A DNA stretch of 64,000 nucleotides from Streptomyces aurantiogriseus. Its GTDB lineage: Bacteria; Actinomycetota; Actinomycetes; Streptomycetales; Streptomycetaceae. Location of the stretch: positions 62,001 through 126,000 of the forward strand of contig NZ_BMSX01000016.1 of assembly GCF_014649375.1 (NCBI RefSeq), in the 5' to 3' direction. The notes under the pieces were generated by a model. The model was not told where the DNA came from and did no database searches. It saw only the letters and a program-made list of their open reading frames with translations. The translations under genes were made by a program, and so were the position numbers. Below, one piece after another: positions 40,437 to 48,980 of the stretch. Position 1 is the first letter of the stretch; every line of letters begins with the position of its first letter.

Positions 40437-40859
40437 TCAGCCGAGGAACGACAGGCGGACCTGACGGTCGGGATTGTCGACGTTGGTGTCGACCAGGCAC
40501 ACCGACTGCCAGGTCCCCAACTCCAGCCTGCCGCTCACGACCGGCAGGGTCGCGTGGGGTGGGACGAAGGCCGGGAGGACGTGGTCGCGGCCGTGGCCGG
40601 GGCTGCCGTGGCGGTGCTGCCAGCGATCGTCGGCGGGCAGGAGGGTGTGCAGGGCGGCGAGGAGGTCGTCGTCGCTGCCGGCGCCGGTCTCGATGATGGC
40701 GATACCGGCCGTGGCGTGCGGGACGAAGACGTTCAGCAGGCCGTCACGGCCGGCGGCCGTCTCCCGGAGGAAGGACTCGCAGTCACGGGTGAGGTCGACG
40801 ACCTTCTCCTGTGCGCCGGAGGCGATGTGCAGTACTCGGGTGGTGAACGCATCTGACAT
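40437..40859 (-). CDS. YjbQ/UPF0047 family protein (secondary thiamine-phosphate synthase activity)
   Basis: 140 aa from ATG 40859, AGGA 7 nt upstream; the frame is open to 41015 but the family begins here. The conserved core NVFVPHATAGIAIIETGAGSD, DDRWQHRHG and the end TWQSVCLVDTN mark the family. YjbQ of E. coli can replace thiamine-phosphate synthase weakly; the physiological role is not settled. It is divergent from the flavoprotein gene at 41014. Confidence 0.9.
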   Translation of the reverse strand: MSDAFTTRVLHIASGAQEKVVDLTRDCESFLRETAAGRDGLLNVFVPHATAGIAIIETGAGSDDDLLAALHTLLPADDRWQHRHGSPGHGRDHVLPAFVPPHATLPVVSGRLELGTWQSVCLVDTNVDNPDRQVRLSFLG

Positions 40860-41013
40860 GCCCCCATCCTGACCCACACGCCGGATTCCACACCTCAACG
40901 ACCACCGGGCCCGTGAGGGCAGGTCCGCGGCCGTGGCACGGGGGCGGCTCGGGGCGCGGACGGGCCGGGGGAAGATCCATGACCTCGGCGGTGTTGGCAG
41001 CAGCGTGAACACC

Positions 41014-42090
41014 ATGCGTGAGGTCGAGGTGGTCGTCGTAGGCGCCGGCCAGGCGGGTCTGGCCGGCGCCTATCACCTGCGGCGCACCGGTTTCGAGCCG
41101 GAGCGCGACTTCGTGGTGCTCGACCACTCCCCCGGCCCGGGCGGCGCCTGGCAGTTCCGGTGGCCCTCGCTGACGTACGGCAAGGTGCACGGGATGCATG
41201 CGCTTCCCGGCATGGAGCTGACGGACGCGGACCCGGGCCGGCCGTCGTCCGAGGTCATCGCCGAGTACTTCGACCGGTACGAGCGCACCTTCGACCTGCG
41301 GGTACGGCGGCCGGTGGATGTGCGGGCCGTGCGCGAGGGGGACGCCGGGCGGCTGCTCATCGAGACCTCGGACGGTACGTGGGCGACGAGGGCCCTGATC
41401 AACGCCACCGGCACCTGGGACCGGCCGTTCTGGCCGCGCCACCCCGGCCAGGAGACCTTCCTCGGACGGCAGTTGCACACCGCGCAGTACCCGGGCCCCG
41501 AGGCGTTCGCCGGGCAGCGGGTGGTCGTGGTGGGCGGCGGCGCCTCGGGTACGCAGCATCTGCTGGAACTGGCCCCGTACGCGGCCGCCACCACCTGGGT
41601 GACGCGGCGCCCACCCGTCTTCCGCGAGGGTCCCTTCGACGAGAACGCGGGGCGCGCCGCGGTCGCCCTCGTGGAGGAGCGCGTCCGGCAGGGGCTGCCG
41701 CCGAAGAGCGTCGTCTCCGTGACGGGACTGCCCCTGAACGACGCGATCCGGCAGGGGCTGGCGGACGGGGTGCTCGACCGGCTGCCCATGTTCGACCGGA
41801 TCACCCCGGACGGGGTGGAGTGGCAGGACGGGCGGCACGTGGCCGCCGACGTCATCCTGTGGGCGACCGGCTTCCGCGCCGCCATCGACCATCTCGCGCC
41901 GCTGCGGCTGCGCGAGCCGGGCGGCGGGATCCGGGTCGAGGGCACCCACGCGGTCGCCGACCCCCGCGTCCACCTCGTGGGCTACGGCCCGTCCGCGAGC
42001 ACCATCGGCGCCAACCGGGCGGGGCGCGCGGCCGTACGGGACATCAGGCGGCTGCTCGCCGAACGCTCCGAGGCGCCGGTCGCCGCCTGA
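41014..42090 (+). CDS. FAD/NAD(P)-binding flavoprotein (CzcO/ArsO-like monooxygenase family)
   Basis: 358 aa. The first Rossmann motif is GAGQAG at residues 10-15, the second is VVVVGGGASGTQHL near residue 170, giving binding of FAD and NAD(P)H as in class B-type flavin monooxygenases. WPSLTYGKVHGMHALPG and the late WATGFRAAIDHLAPL are typical of the CzcO/ArsO subgroup. ATG 41014 is chosen because it directly precedes the first beta strand; GTG 41005 is an alternative. It stands alone and is convergent with the mltG-like gene, 12 nt away. Metal or arsenic detoxification is often assumed for this group, but no ars gene is nearby. Confidence 0.85.
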   Translation: MREVEVVVVGAGQAGLAGAYHLRRTGFEPERDFVVLDHSPGPGGAWQFRWPSLTYGKVHGMHALPGMELTDADPGRPSSEVIAEYFDRYERTFDLRVRRPVDVRAVREGDAGRLLIETSDGTWATRALINATGTWDRPFWPRHPGQETFLGRQLHTAQYPGPEAFAGQRVVVVGGGASGTQHLLELAPYAAATTWVTRRPPVFREGPFDENAGRAAVALVEERVRQGLPPKSVVSVTGLPLNDAIRQGLADGVLDRLPMFDRITPDGVEWQDGRHVAADVILWATGFRAAIDHLAPLRLREPGGGIRVEGTHAVADPRVHLVGYGPSASTIGANRAGRAAVRDIRRLLAERSEAPVAA

Positions 42091-42102
42091 CGTCCCCTCG
42101 GG

Positions 42103-42960
42103 TCACCGGGGCTTCGACGGGCTCTGCGAGGCCTGCGTGCGCTGCCGGTTCTTGTTGAACTCGGCGACATTGCGCTGGTGTTCCTCGTAGTTCGCCGTGA
42201 AGCGTGTGTCGCCCGGCTTGACCGTCACGAAGTACAGCCAGTCGCCCGGGGGCGGGTTGATCGCGGCGCGCATCGCCTCCTCACCCGGGCTGTCGATCGG
42301 CGTCGGGGGCAGGCCCATGCGCTGGTAGGAGTTGTAGGGGCTTTCGATACGGGTGTCCTCCAGCGTCGTCTTCACCGTGAAGCGGTTCAGCGCGTAGTTG
42401 ATGGTGGAGTCCATCTGCAGCGGCATGCCGCGCTCCAGCCGGTTGAAGACGACCCGGGCCACCTTGCCCATGTCCGCCTTGGTGGCGGACTCGGCCTGGA
42501 CGATGCTGGCGATGGTCACCGCCTGGTAGACGTTCATCGCATTGCGCTGGGCGCCGGCGGCGATCGGTGCCCCGTTGAACTTCTTGTTGGCGGTGTCGAC
42601 CATCTGTGCCAGCAGGGCCTGGGGCGTCGGCTTCTTGCCCAGCGGATACGTCGCCGGGAAGAGGTAGCCCTCCGGGTTGCCCTCGGCGTCGTTCGGCAGC
42701 TTCAGATGGGCTTTCGGCAGCGCTTTCCTGGTGGTGCCGGCGGGCAGGGCGAGGACCTTGTCGACGGCCGCGTAGATCTGGCTCGCGCGCCAGCCCTCCG
42801 GGATGACCAGGGACGTCGGCTTCTTCTCCTCGTGCCTGTCCACGCTCAGCAGCGGCACCGCCACGGCGGTGCCGGCCACGACGGCGCCGGTCGCGATGAG
42901 AGCGAGACGGCCCCGGCGCGTCAGTCGAATCGTGCTCCGTGGCGGAGTGTTCATCTGCAT
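42103..42960 (-). CDS. mltG: MltG-like endolytic murein transglycosylase
   Basis: 285 aa with a short cytoplasmic N-terminus, one transmembrane helix (~18-40) and the YceG/MltG domain. The catalytic glutamate is E157 in IASIVQAESA; EGYLFPATY, VFNRLERGMPLQMDST and GLPPTPIDSPGEEAMRAA are diagnostic. It cuts nascent glycan strands of peptidoglycan. Compared with the housekeeping streptomycete MltG it lacks the long disordered cytoplasmic region, and it is not next to aroE/ruvX, so it is probably a second copy. Two starts are possible (42960 or 42954). Confidence 0.9.
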   Translation of the reverse strand: MQMNTPPRSTIRLTRRGRLALIATGAVVAGTAVAVPLLSVDRHEEKKPTSLVIPEGWRASQIYAAVDKVLALPAGTTRKALPKAHLKLPNDAEGNPEGYLFPATYPLGKKPTPQALLAQMVDTANKKFNGAPIAAGAQRNAMNVYQAVTIASIVQAESATKADMGKVARVVFNRLERGMPLQMDSTINYALNRFTVKTTLEDTRIESPYNSYQRMGLPPTPIDSPGEEAMRAAINPPPGDWLYFVTVKPGDTRFTANYEEHQRNVAEFNKNRQRTQASQSPSKPR

Positions 42961-43013
42961 GCGGGCACGGTAACCCGCATATCCTTACAAATCCGGCATG
43001 ACTTGGCATACCG

Positions 43014-44825
43014 TCATCTTGTCGGCTCCAGTCGGGCGTCCCGCCGCACGAGGGCCGCGTACCGCCCGTCCTGCGTCAACAGCTCCTCGTGGGCGCCCCG
43101 TTCGGCCACCCGGCCGGCGTCCAGGACCACGATCTGGTCGGCACTCCGAATGGTGGACAGCCGGTGGGCGATGGTGAGCGTGGTGCGGTTGGCCGAGAGT
43201 GCGTCGATGGCCTCCTGTACGGCGTGCTCCGTGCGGGTGTCCAGGGCGCTGGTCGCCTCGTCGAGGATGAGCACCGGCGGATCGCGCAGGATGGTCCGGG
43301 CGATGGCCAGGCGCTGCTTCTCACCGCCGGAGAAACGGTGGCCGCGCTCACCGACGATCGTGTCGTACCCGTCGGGCAGGGACGCGATGTGGTCGTGGAT
43401 CTGGGCCGCCCGGGCCGCCGCGTACAGCTCCTCGTCGGTGGCGTCCGGCTTGGCGAAGCGGAGGTTCTCGGCGACCGAGGCGTGGAAGAGGTACGTCTCC
43501 TGCGAGACGACGCCGACCGCGCGCGCGAGGGTGTCGAAGTCGAGGTCGCGCACGTCGACGCCGTCGAGTGTGACCCGGCCGCCCGTCACGTCGTACAGCC
43601 GCGGCACCAGGTAGCCCAGCGTGGACTTGCCGGCGCCGGTCGGGCCGACGATCGCGAGGCTGCCGCCGGCCGGGACGGTGACGTCGATGCCGTCGAGGAC
43701 CGGCCCGGCCGTCTCGTCGTCGCTGTCGTAGCGGAACTCCACGTCCTCGAAGCGGACCTCGCCCTTGACCTGGTCGAGGTGGACCGGGTTCTCACGCTCG
43801 GTGATGTCGACGGGGAGGTCGAGGTACTCGAAGATGCGCTGGAAGAGCGCGAGGGAGGTCTGGATCTGGACGCCGGTCGACAGGAGGCTGACCGCCGGGC
43901 GGAACAGGCCCTGCTGGAGTGAGACGAAGGCGACGATGGTGCCGAGGGAGACGTCGGGGCCGCCGAGCTGGAGGGCCATGCCCGCGGTCCAGTAGATGAA
44001 GGCCGGCATGGCGGACATGACGATCCCGATCACGGCCATGCGCCAGCGACCGGCCATGTTCGACCGCACCTCGAGGTCGACCAGGCGCTCGGACTCGTCG
44101 GCGAAGGAGCGGGTGAGGGAGTCGGCGCGGCCCATGGTGCGGCCGAGCAGGATGCCGCTGACCGACAGGGACTCGGTGACCGTGGCGGCCATCGTGGCCA
44201 TCTGCTTCTGGCGCTGGGTGGTGATCTTCCGGCGTTCGTTGCCGACGCGGCGGCTGATCCACACGAAGACCGGCAGCAGGAGCAGCGAGACGACGGTCAG
44301 ACGCCAGTCGAGGGCGATCATCGCGACGATCGTGGCGACCACGCTGGTGAAGTTGGAGACCAGGGAGGTGGCGGTGGAGGTCACGGTCGCCTGCATGCCG
44401 CCGATGTCGTTGGCGATGCGGGACTGGACCTCGCCGGTACGCGTGCGCGTGAAGAACGCGAGTGACATGCGCTGGAGGCGGCCGTAGACCGCCGTGCGCA
44501 GGTCGTGCATGACGCGCTGGCCGACCGTCGTGGAGATCAGGGTCTGCAGCACGCCGAAGACGCCGGCGAGGACGGCGCTGAGGATCATGCCGAGGGCCAG
44601 CAGGCTCAGCAGGCCTGTACGCCCTTCGGGGATGGCGACGTCGAGGGTCTCCTTCAGCAGGAACGGCGTGGCGACCGAGACCAGCGAGGAGGCGGCGACG
44701 AGCAGACCGACGACCGCGAGACGGCCTCGGTAGGGTCGGAAGAGCTTCAGGATGCGGCGCACCTGCCGAGGTTTCTCCTCGGCGTCGGCGGGTGGGGTCC
44801 AGGGGTCTGGCTGATCGGGGTGCAT
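43014..44825 (-). CDS. ABC exporter, fused membrane and ATPase domains
   Basis: 603 aa half-transporter with six transmembrane helices (~35-320) and a C-terminal ATPase: Walker A GPTGAGKST, signature FSGGEKQRLAIAR, Walker B PVLILDEATSALD and switch histidine in IAHRLSTI, all intact, so it can work as a homodimer. Such type IV exporters move drugs or lipids. The start is ATG 44825 with TAGGAG just upstream. The divergent marR gene and the inverted repeat between them suggest repression by MarR and induction by a transported toxic compound. Confidence 0.93.
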   Translation of the reverse strand: MHPDQPDPWTPPADAEEKPRQVRRILKLFRPYRGRLAVVGLLVAASSLVSVATPFLLKETLDVAIPEGRTGLLSLLALGMILSAVLAGVFGVLQTLISTTVGQRVMHDLRTAVYGRLQRMSLAFFTRTRTGEVQSRIANDIGGMQATVTSTATSLVSNFTSVVATIVAMIALDWRLTVVSLLLLPVFVWISRRVGNERRKITTQRQKQMATMAATVTESLSVSGILLGRTMGRADSLTRSFADESERLVDLEVRSNMAGRWRMAVIGIVMSAMPAFIYWTAGMALQLGGPDVSLGTIVAFVSLQQGLFRPAVSLLSTGVQIQTSLALFQRIFEYLDLPVDITERENPVHLDQVKGEVRFEDVEFRYDSDDETAGPVLDGIDVTVPAGGSLAIVGPTGAGKSTLGYLVPRLYDVTGGRVTLDGVDVRDLDFDTLARAVGVVSQETYLFHASVAENLRFAKPDATDEELYAAARAAQIHDHIASLPDGYDTIVGERGHRFSGGEKQRLAIARTILRDPPVLILDEATSALDTRTEHAVQEAIDALSANRTTLTIAHRLSTIRSADQIVVLDAGRVAERGAHEELLTQDGRYAALVRRDARLEPTR

Positions 44826-44870
44826 GGGCTCCTACGGGAGGTGAGTGAGAGGGACTGACGGAGCGTAGCT

Positions 44871-44893
44871 CATTGTTACCTATACTCACAATG
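44871..44893. promoter_or_regulatory. MarR operator in the divergent ABC exporter / marR promoter
   Basis: CATTGT (44871-44876) and ACAATG (44888-44893) form a perfect inverted repeat with an 11-bp spacer. TATACT, a good -10 for the rightward marR gene, lies inside at 44881-44886, and the reverse strand offers TATAGG for the leftward gene. Occupancy would block both promoters, a standard MarR autoregulation layout. Confidence 0.7.
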
Positions 44894-44918
44894 AACGGCA
44901 TCCTGATATTGTTCCCGC

Positions 44919-45368
44919 ATGAACACCCCCGATCCCGACGGCCTGCTCGCCGAGCAGCTGCTGCGGTTCACCCGCCGGGTGCACCGCATCCAGAAGCGCC
45001 ATCTGGAGCTGTCGGACCTGGGCATCACGCCGGCCCAGTCCCGTCTGTTGCGCACCCTCGCCCATTTCAGCGCGCCGCCGCGCATGGCGGACCTCGCCGA
45101 GCGTCTGGAGGTCGTGCCGCGGGCGGTGACCACGCTGGTCGACGGGCTGGAGGCGAGCGGCAAGGTGCGCCGGGTCCCGGATCCGACCAATCGCCGGGTG
45201 ATCCGGATAGAGCTGACGGACGAGGGCCGTGAGACGCTCCGCGAGCTGCGCCGTGCGCGCCGGTCGGCGGCGCGGGAGATTCTGGCTCCCCTGACCGACG
45301 TGGAGCGGGCGGTGCTCGGGGAGTTGCTGGACACGCTGGTCGACGGGACTGCGGCTCAGCGGTGCTGA
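44919..45368 (+). CDS. MarR-family transcriptional regulator
   Basis: 149 aa winged helix-turn-helix protein: helix region PAQSRLLRTLAHFSAPPRMADLAERLEVVPRAVTTLVDGLE and the wing VRRVPDPTNRRVIRIELTDEG. It is divergent from the ABC exporter gene, with a palindrome between them, and so most likely represses the exporter and itself. The start ATG 44919 has no strong ribosome site. It is followed by a strong hairpin. Confidence 0.93.
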   Translation: MNTPDPDGLLAEQLLRFTRRVHRIQKRHLELSDLGITPAQSRLLRTLAHFSAPPRMADLAERLEVVPRAVTTLVDGLEASGKVRRVPDPTNRRVIRIELTDEGRETLRELRRARRSAAREILAPLTDVERAVLGELLDTLVDGTAAQRC

Positions 45369-45394
45369 GCCGCCCCTGACCCGGAACGCGCGAA

Positions 45395-45440
45395 GGGCCG
45401 CGGCGGTCGCTCCGTGGTGCTGGAGCGACCGCCGCGGCCC
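45395..45440. terminator. Bidirectional terminator between marR and the dicarboxylate symporter gene
   Basis: A perfect 19-bp inverted repeat (45395-45413 and 45422-45440) with an 8-nt loop, 26 nt after the marR stop and 14 nt before the stop of the convergent symporter gene. No T-tract is present, as usual in this genus. Confidence 0.85.
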
Positions 45441-45454
45441 GTGTGTCCGGTCCG

Positions 45455-46891
45455 TCAGCCGACCTCGGGGGCGGGCTCCTTGGCCGTCGGCTGCGCCGGG
45501 ACGCCCGCACTCGACGCCTTCTCCGAAGCGTCCGGGGCGTCGGGGGCCGCCTTGCCGGCGGGCGTTGCGGGCCCCTCCTCCCCCTCGTCCGGAAGGGACG
45601 CGATCTCCCCGTCCAGCACCTTCTTGGCCCGCTCCAGGTCCAGCGCACCCTCCCAGCGGGAGACGGCGAAGACCGCCACGCAGTTGCCGAGGAGGTTGGT
45701 GACGACGCGCATCGAGTCCATGATGCGGTCCACGCCCAGCAGCAGGGCGACGGCGCCGGCCGGGATGGCCCCGAGGGACGAGGCGGTCGCGGACAGGGCG
45801 AGGAAGGCCGAACCGGGGATGCCCGCCATGCCCTTGCTGGTCAGCATGAGCACCAGGATCACGGTGACCTGCTGGCCCAGGCTGAGGTCCACGCCGACGG
45901 CCTGGGCGATGAACAGCGTGCCGATGGACAGGTAGAGCGAGGCGCCATCGAGGTTGAAGGAGTACCCCGTCGGCAGCACCAGGCCCACGGCGTCGTCGCG
46001 GGCGCCGGCCTTGCGCAGCTTCTGCATCACGCGCGGCAGGACGGACTCGGTGGAGGCGGTGCCGAGCGCCAGGAGCATCTCCTCACGGATGTAGCGCAGG
46101 AACTTCCAGAGGCTGAGCCCGGTGACCACCCTGAGGGCGACGGTGAGCAGCACGATGAAGAGCGCCGCGGCCGCGTAGCACAGGATGATCAGCTTGGCGT
46201 AGGTCTTCATCACGCCGAGCCCGTACTGGCCGACCAGGACAGCCATCGCGCCGAACACAGCGATCGGGGCCAGCCGCATGACGAAGCCGACGACCGCGAA
46301 GATGATCTCCTGGGCCTGCTCGATGGCGGGGAGCACCTGCGGCACCTTGGTGTGCCCGAGATGCAGCAGCGCCGCACCCACCAGACAGGCGAGCAGGAGC
46401 ACTTGGAGCAGGGCGTTCTCGGCGAAGGCGCCGATGAAACTGGTGGGGAGCGCGTTCAGGACGAACTCGGTCGTCGAGGGCAGCGAACCGCCGCCCGTCT
46501 TCTCGTCGATCGCCGAGGCGTCGAGCGTGGACGGGTCGACGTTCATCCCCGACCCCGGCTGCACCACGTTGGCGGCGACCAGACCGATGAGCAGGGCGGC
46601 CGTGGACGCGACCTCGAACCAGATCAGGGCCTTGAGCCCGATCCGGCCGAACGCCTTCAGGTCGCCGGCCTTGGCGATGCCGACGACGACCACGCAGAAC
46701 ACGAGGGGCGAGATCACCGTCTTGATGAGCCGGGTGAAGCCGTCACCGAGCGGCTTGAGATCCGTGGCCACGTCGGGCCACAGCTTCCCGACGACGATGC
46801 CGAGCACGAGCGCGACGGCGACCTGCGCGAAGAGAGAGGTACGCAGTATGCGTGCGACGCGTCGCGGCAGGGACGGTACGGACTGCGGCAC
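45455..46891 (-). CDS. DAACS family dicarboxylate/glutamate:cation symporter (DctA/GltP-like)
   Basis: 478 aa membrane protein. GTG 46891 has AGGAG 5 nt upstream, and the first helix LRTSLFAQVAVALVLGIVVG starts soon after; the open frame to 47149 is rejected. Family hallmarks are TASTESVLPRVMQKL (serine-rich hairpin), TGYSFNLDGASLY (the NMDGT-like cation/substrate site) and DRIMDSMRVVTNLLGN. The last ~55 residues form a charged, Ala/Pro-rich cytoplasmic tail. It imports C4-dicarboxylates or acidic amino acids with protons or sodium. It stands alone. Confidence 0.93.
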   Translation of the reverse strand: MPQSVPSLPRRVARILRTSLFAQVAVALVLGIVVGKLWPDVATDLKPLGDGFTRLIKTVISPLVFCVVVVGIAKAGDLKAFGRIGLKALIWFEVASTAALLIGLVAANVVQPGSGMNVDPSTLDASAIDEKTGGGSLPSTTEFVLNALPTSFIGAFAENALLQVLLLACLVGAALLHLGHTKVPQVLPAIEQAQEIIFAVVGFVMRLAPIAVFGAMAVLVGQYGLGVMKTYAKLIILCYAAAALFIVLLTVALRVVTGLSLWKFLRYIREEMLLALGTASTESVLPRVMQKLRKAGARDDAVGLVLPTGYSFNLDGASLYLSIGTLFIAQAVGVDLSLGQQVTVILVLMLTSKGMAGIPGSAFLALSATASSLGAIPAGAVALLLGVDRIMDSMRVVTNLLGNCVAVFAVSRWEGALDLERAKKVLDGEIASLPDEGEEGPATPAGKAAPDAPDASEKASSAGVPAQPTAKEPAPEVG

Positions 46892-47085
46892 AAGCACTCC
46901 TAGAGGGGACGCGGAGTCACAGAAGCCGGCGGAGACTTCTGCGATACGGAAAGCGGCTTCCGTGGCGATCACTCTGGAGGGTGAGTCGCTCGAGCGGAAG
47001 GCATCTGTGTTGCGTGTACGTAAAACGCGCCACGAGTGACGCATCGCACACCACCGGTCTCCGCGTTGACCGCGCCCCCTCCGGA

Positions 47086-48735
47086 TCAGCAGCCGCTGCG
47101 GTCCTCGGTGAGCACGCCCTGCACGGTCGTCAACTCCCGGTCGTGGCAACCCGAGGAGCCGTGGAGCCGGTAGCGCTCGCTCGTCGTGCCGACCGCGTGG
47201 CGTTGGTCGCGGGGCACGTTCACGGTGAACGTGGCGTCACCCGTGTAGGTGTCGTCGAGCCGCGACCACGCCGTGCGTCGGCCGTTCCGGGTCGTCACGG
47301 CGTCGGCCCGGTCGCCGAGGGTCAGGACCGTGCGCAGCCGGTCGCCGGCGCCGAGCGTGGTCGTGCCGTTCATCGTGTATGTCCGGTGGGTGCGCGTCGT
47401 GCGCGCCGACCCGCGGCCGTCCACGGTGACCGTCTCGTCGTCCCTCCACGTGGCGTCGAGGCCGTCCACGGTCTCGCCGTCGGTCCAGCGGTGCGCGAAG
47501 GTGGCGGCCAGGGTGCGGGTGATGGTGGTCGTCACCCGGCCGTGGGAGGTGTCGACGTAACCGGCGACGGTCAGGCGGTGGCCGCCCTCGGCGTCCACAC
47601 GGTGCTCCGCACCGGGCGTGTAGGTGGTGGAGTCGGTGAAGCCGCCCGCCTCCCGCCGGACGACCTTCCCGCCCACGACGGCCTTCTTCTCGTCCTGCCA
47701 CACCAGCACGTTGACCGGTGTGCTCCAGCCGCTCCGCCCCTCGGGCACGCCGACGACGGACACCTCGACGCGGTGCGGGCGGCCGTCGTTGAGGAGCCCG
47801 GCGAAGGGGGTCAGGTCGTATTCGACCGGCTTGATGTCGAAGGCACGGGGGCCCGGAATCACGTACCAGAGGAAGGGGTTGGACCAGCCGCCGGTCCACA
47901 CGTGCGGGAAGGGGGTGGCGATTCCGGCCAGTTGTCCGTCGATCGCGATCTGCACCTCGCGGTAGGGGCCGTCGTCCGCGTGGCAGGAGTAGGGCGCCTC
48001 GGCGGGCACCGTCAGGTACCAGTACTCCTCGCAGCCGCCGCCGGAGCCGGTGGCGTACACCTCGGCGACGATGCGTTCGCTGTTGCGGGGCGTGGTGAGG
48101 GTGGCACCGTCGGCGAGGGTGAGGACGCGGTCGGGGGTCGCGGCCGGGCGTCCCGTGAAGAAGGTGAGCGTCACCTTGACGTCGATGACGCCCGTGTACG
48201 TGTCGTCGACGACGTTCCCGATCAGCATCTCGACGTCGTGCGCGCCGCGGAGGGTGTCGCTGTAGCGCGTGACGTCCTTCTCGACGGACCACTCGATCCC
48301 GTCGGGCGACGGCTCGGGGGTGGAGGTGCGGAAGATCTCGACACCGCCCACGTGCAGATAGCCCAGACGGTCGAACTGCCGCCCCTTGACCTTGCCGTCG
48401 AGCCGCAGCACCACCTTGCTCCAGTGGTCGCCACAGCCCTGGGGAGGGGTGTACGTCCCCCGGTAGGGCGTGAAGTCACGGAACTGCGCCTCGGCGACGA
48501 CGACTTGGCAGGATCTGGTGGCCGGCTTGATCACGGGCGGGGCGGCGGTGAGGGGGTCGTGCCAGTCGGTGCCGAACTCGGCGGGGACGTCCGCCGGTCG
48601 GGAGGGGGTGTCCCCTGTCCCGACGGAGGCGTCGGTCGCGGGGGCGGGTGCGGCATGGGCGGGTGCGGTGCCGAGGAGTGCGCTCGCCAGGAGGATCACT
48701 CCGGTGAGCATGGACATGATGATCCGGCTTCTCAT
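47086..48735 (-). CDS. Secreted peptide N-glycosidase A-like (PNGase A) protein
   Basis: 549 aa from ATG 48735: a classical signal peptide (MRSRII, hydrophobic core, cleavage near AHA-AP) and then a two-part beta-sandwich protein. The segment TYTPPQGCGDHWSKVVL, GRQFDRLGYLHVGGVEIFRTSTPEPSPDG and EWSVEKDVTRYS is the PNaseA domain signature. Enzymes of this family remove N-glycans from glycopeptides, including plant-type alpha-1,3-fucosylated ones. Catalytic residues are not firmly known to me, so activity is inferred. It is a single secreted gene with no glycan-uptake operon beside it. Upstream ribosome binding is weak. Confidence 0.82.
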   Translation of the reverse strand: MRSRIIMSMLTGVILLASALLGTAPAHAAPAPATDASVGTGDTPSRPADVPAEFGTDWHDPLTAAPPVIKPATRSCQVVVAEAQFRDFTPYRGTYTPPQGCGDHWSKVVLRLDGKVKGRQFDRLGYLHVGGVEIFRTSTPEPSPDGIEWSVEKDVTRYSDTLRGAHDVEMLIGNVVDDTYTGVIDVKVTLTFFTGRPAATPDRVLTLADGATLTTPRNSERIVAEVYATGSGGGCEEYWYLTVPAEAPYSCHADDGPYREVQIAIDGQLAGIATPFPHVWTGGWSNPFLWYVIPGPRAFDIKPVEYDLTPFAGLLNDGRPHRVEVSVVGVPEGRSGWSTPVNVLVWQDEKKAVVGGKVVRREAGGFTDSTTYTPGAEHRVDAEGGHRLTVAGYVDTSHGRVTTTITRTLAATFAHRWTDGETVDGLDATWRDDETVTVDGRGSARTTRTHRTYTMNGTTTLGAGDRLRTVLTLGDRADAVTTRNGRRTAWSRLDDTYTGDATFTVNVPRDQRHAVGTTSERYRLHGSSGCHDRELTTVQGVLTEDRSGC

Positions 48736-48980
48736 GGCCGGTGTTCTACGGGGAGTTGAGCCCTCCCCGCAATGACGCCTCCCTCGGGAGGGCTGGTCGG
48801 AATCAGGGTGTCCGGGCCGCGTCGGGCGGCAGCCGGATCCATGAGCCGCCGTGGAAAACCGGTTGATTTTGACCACCCTCCGACGCGACCCTTTCACGGT
48901 TTGTTGCCGCCGCTCCTCCCCGCGGACTCCCCATGGTCCGCTCCTCCATCCCCCCACCTGACACGAGCCACTGGGACGTC

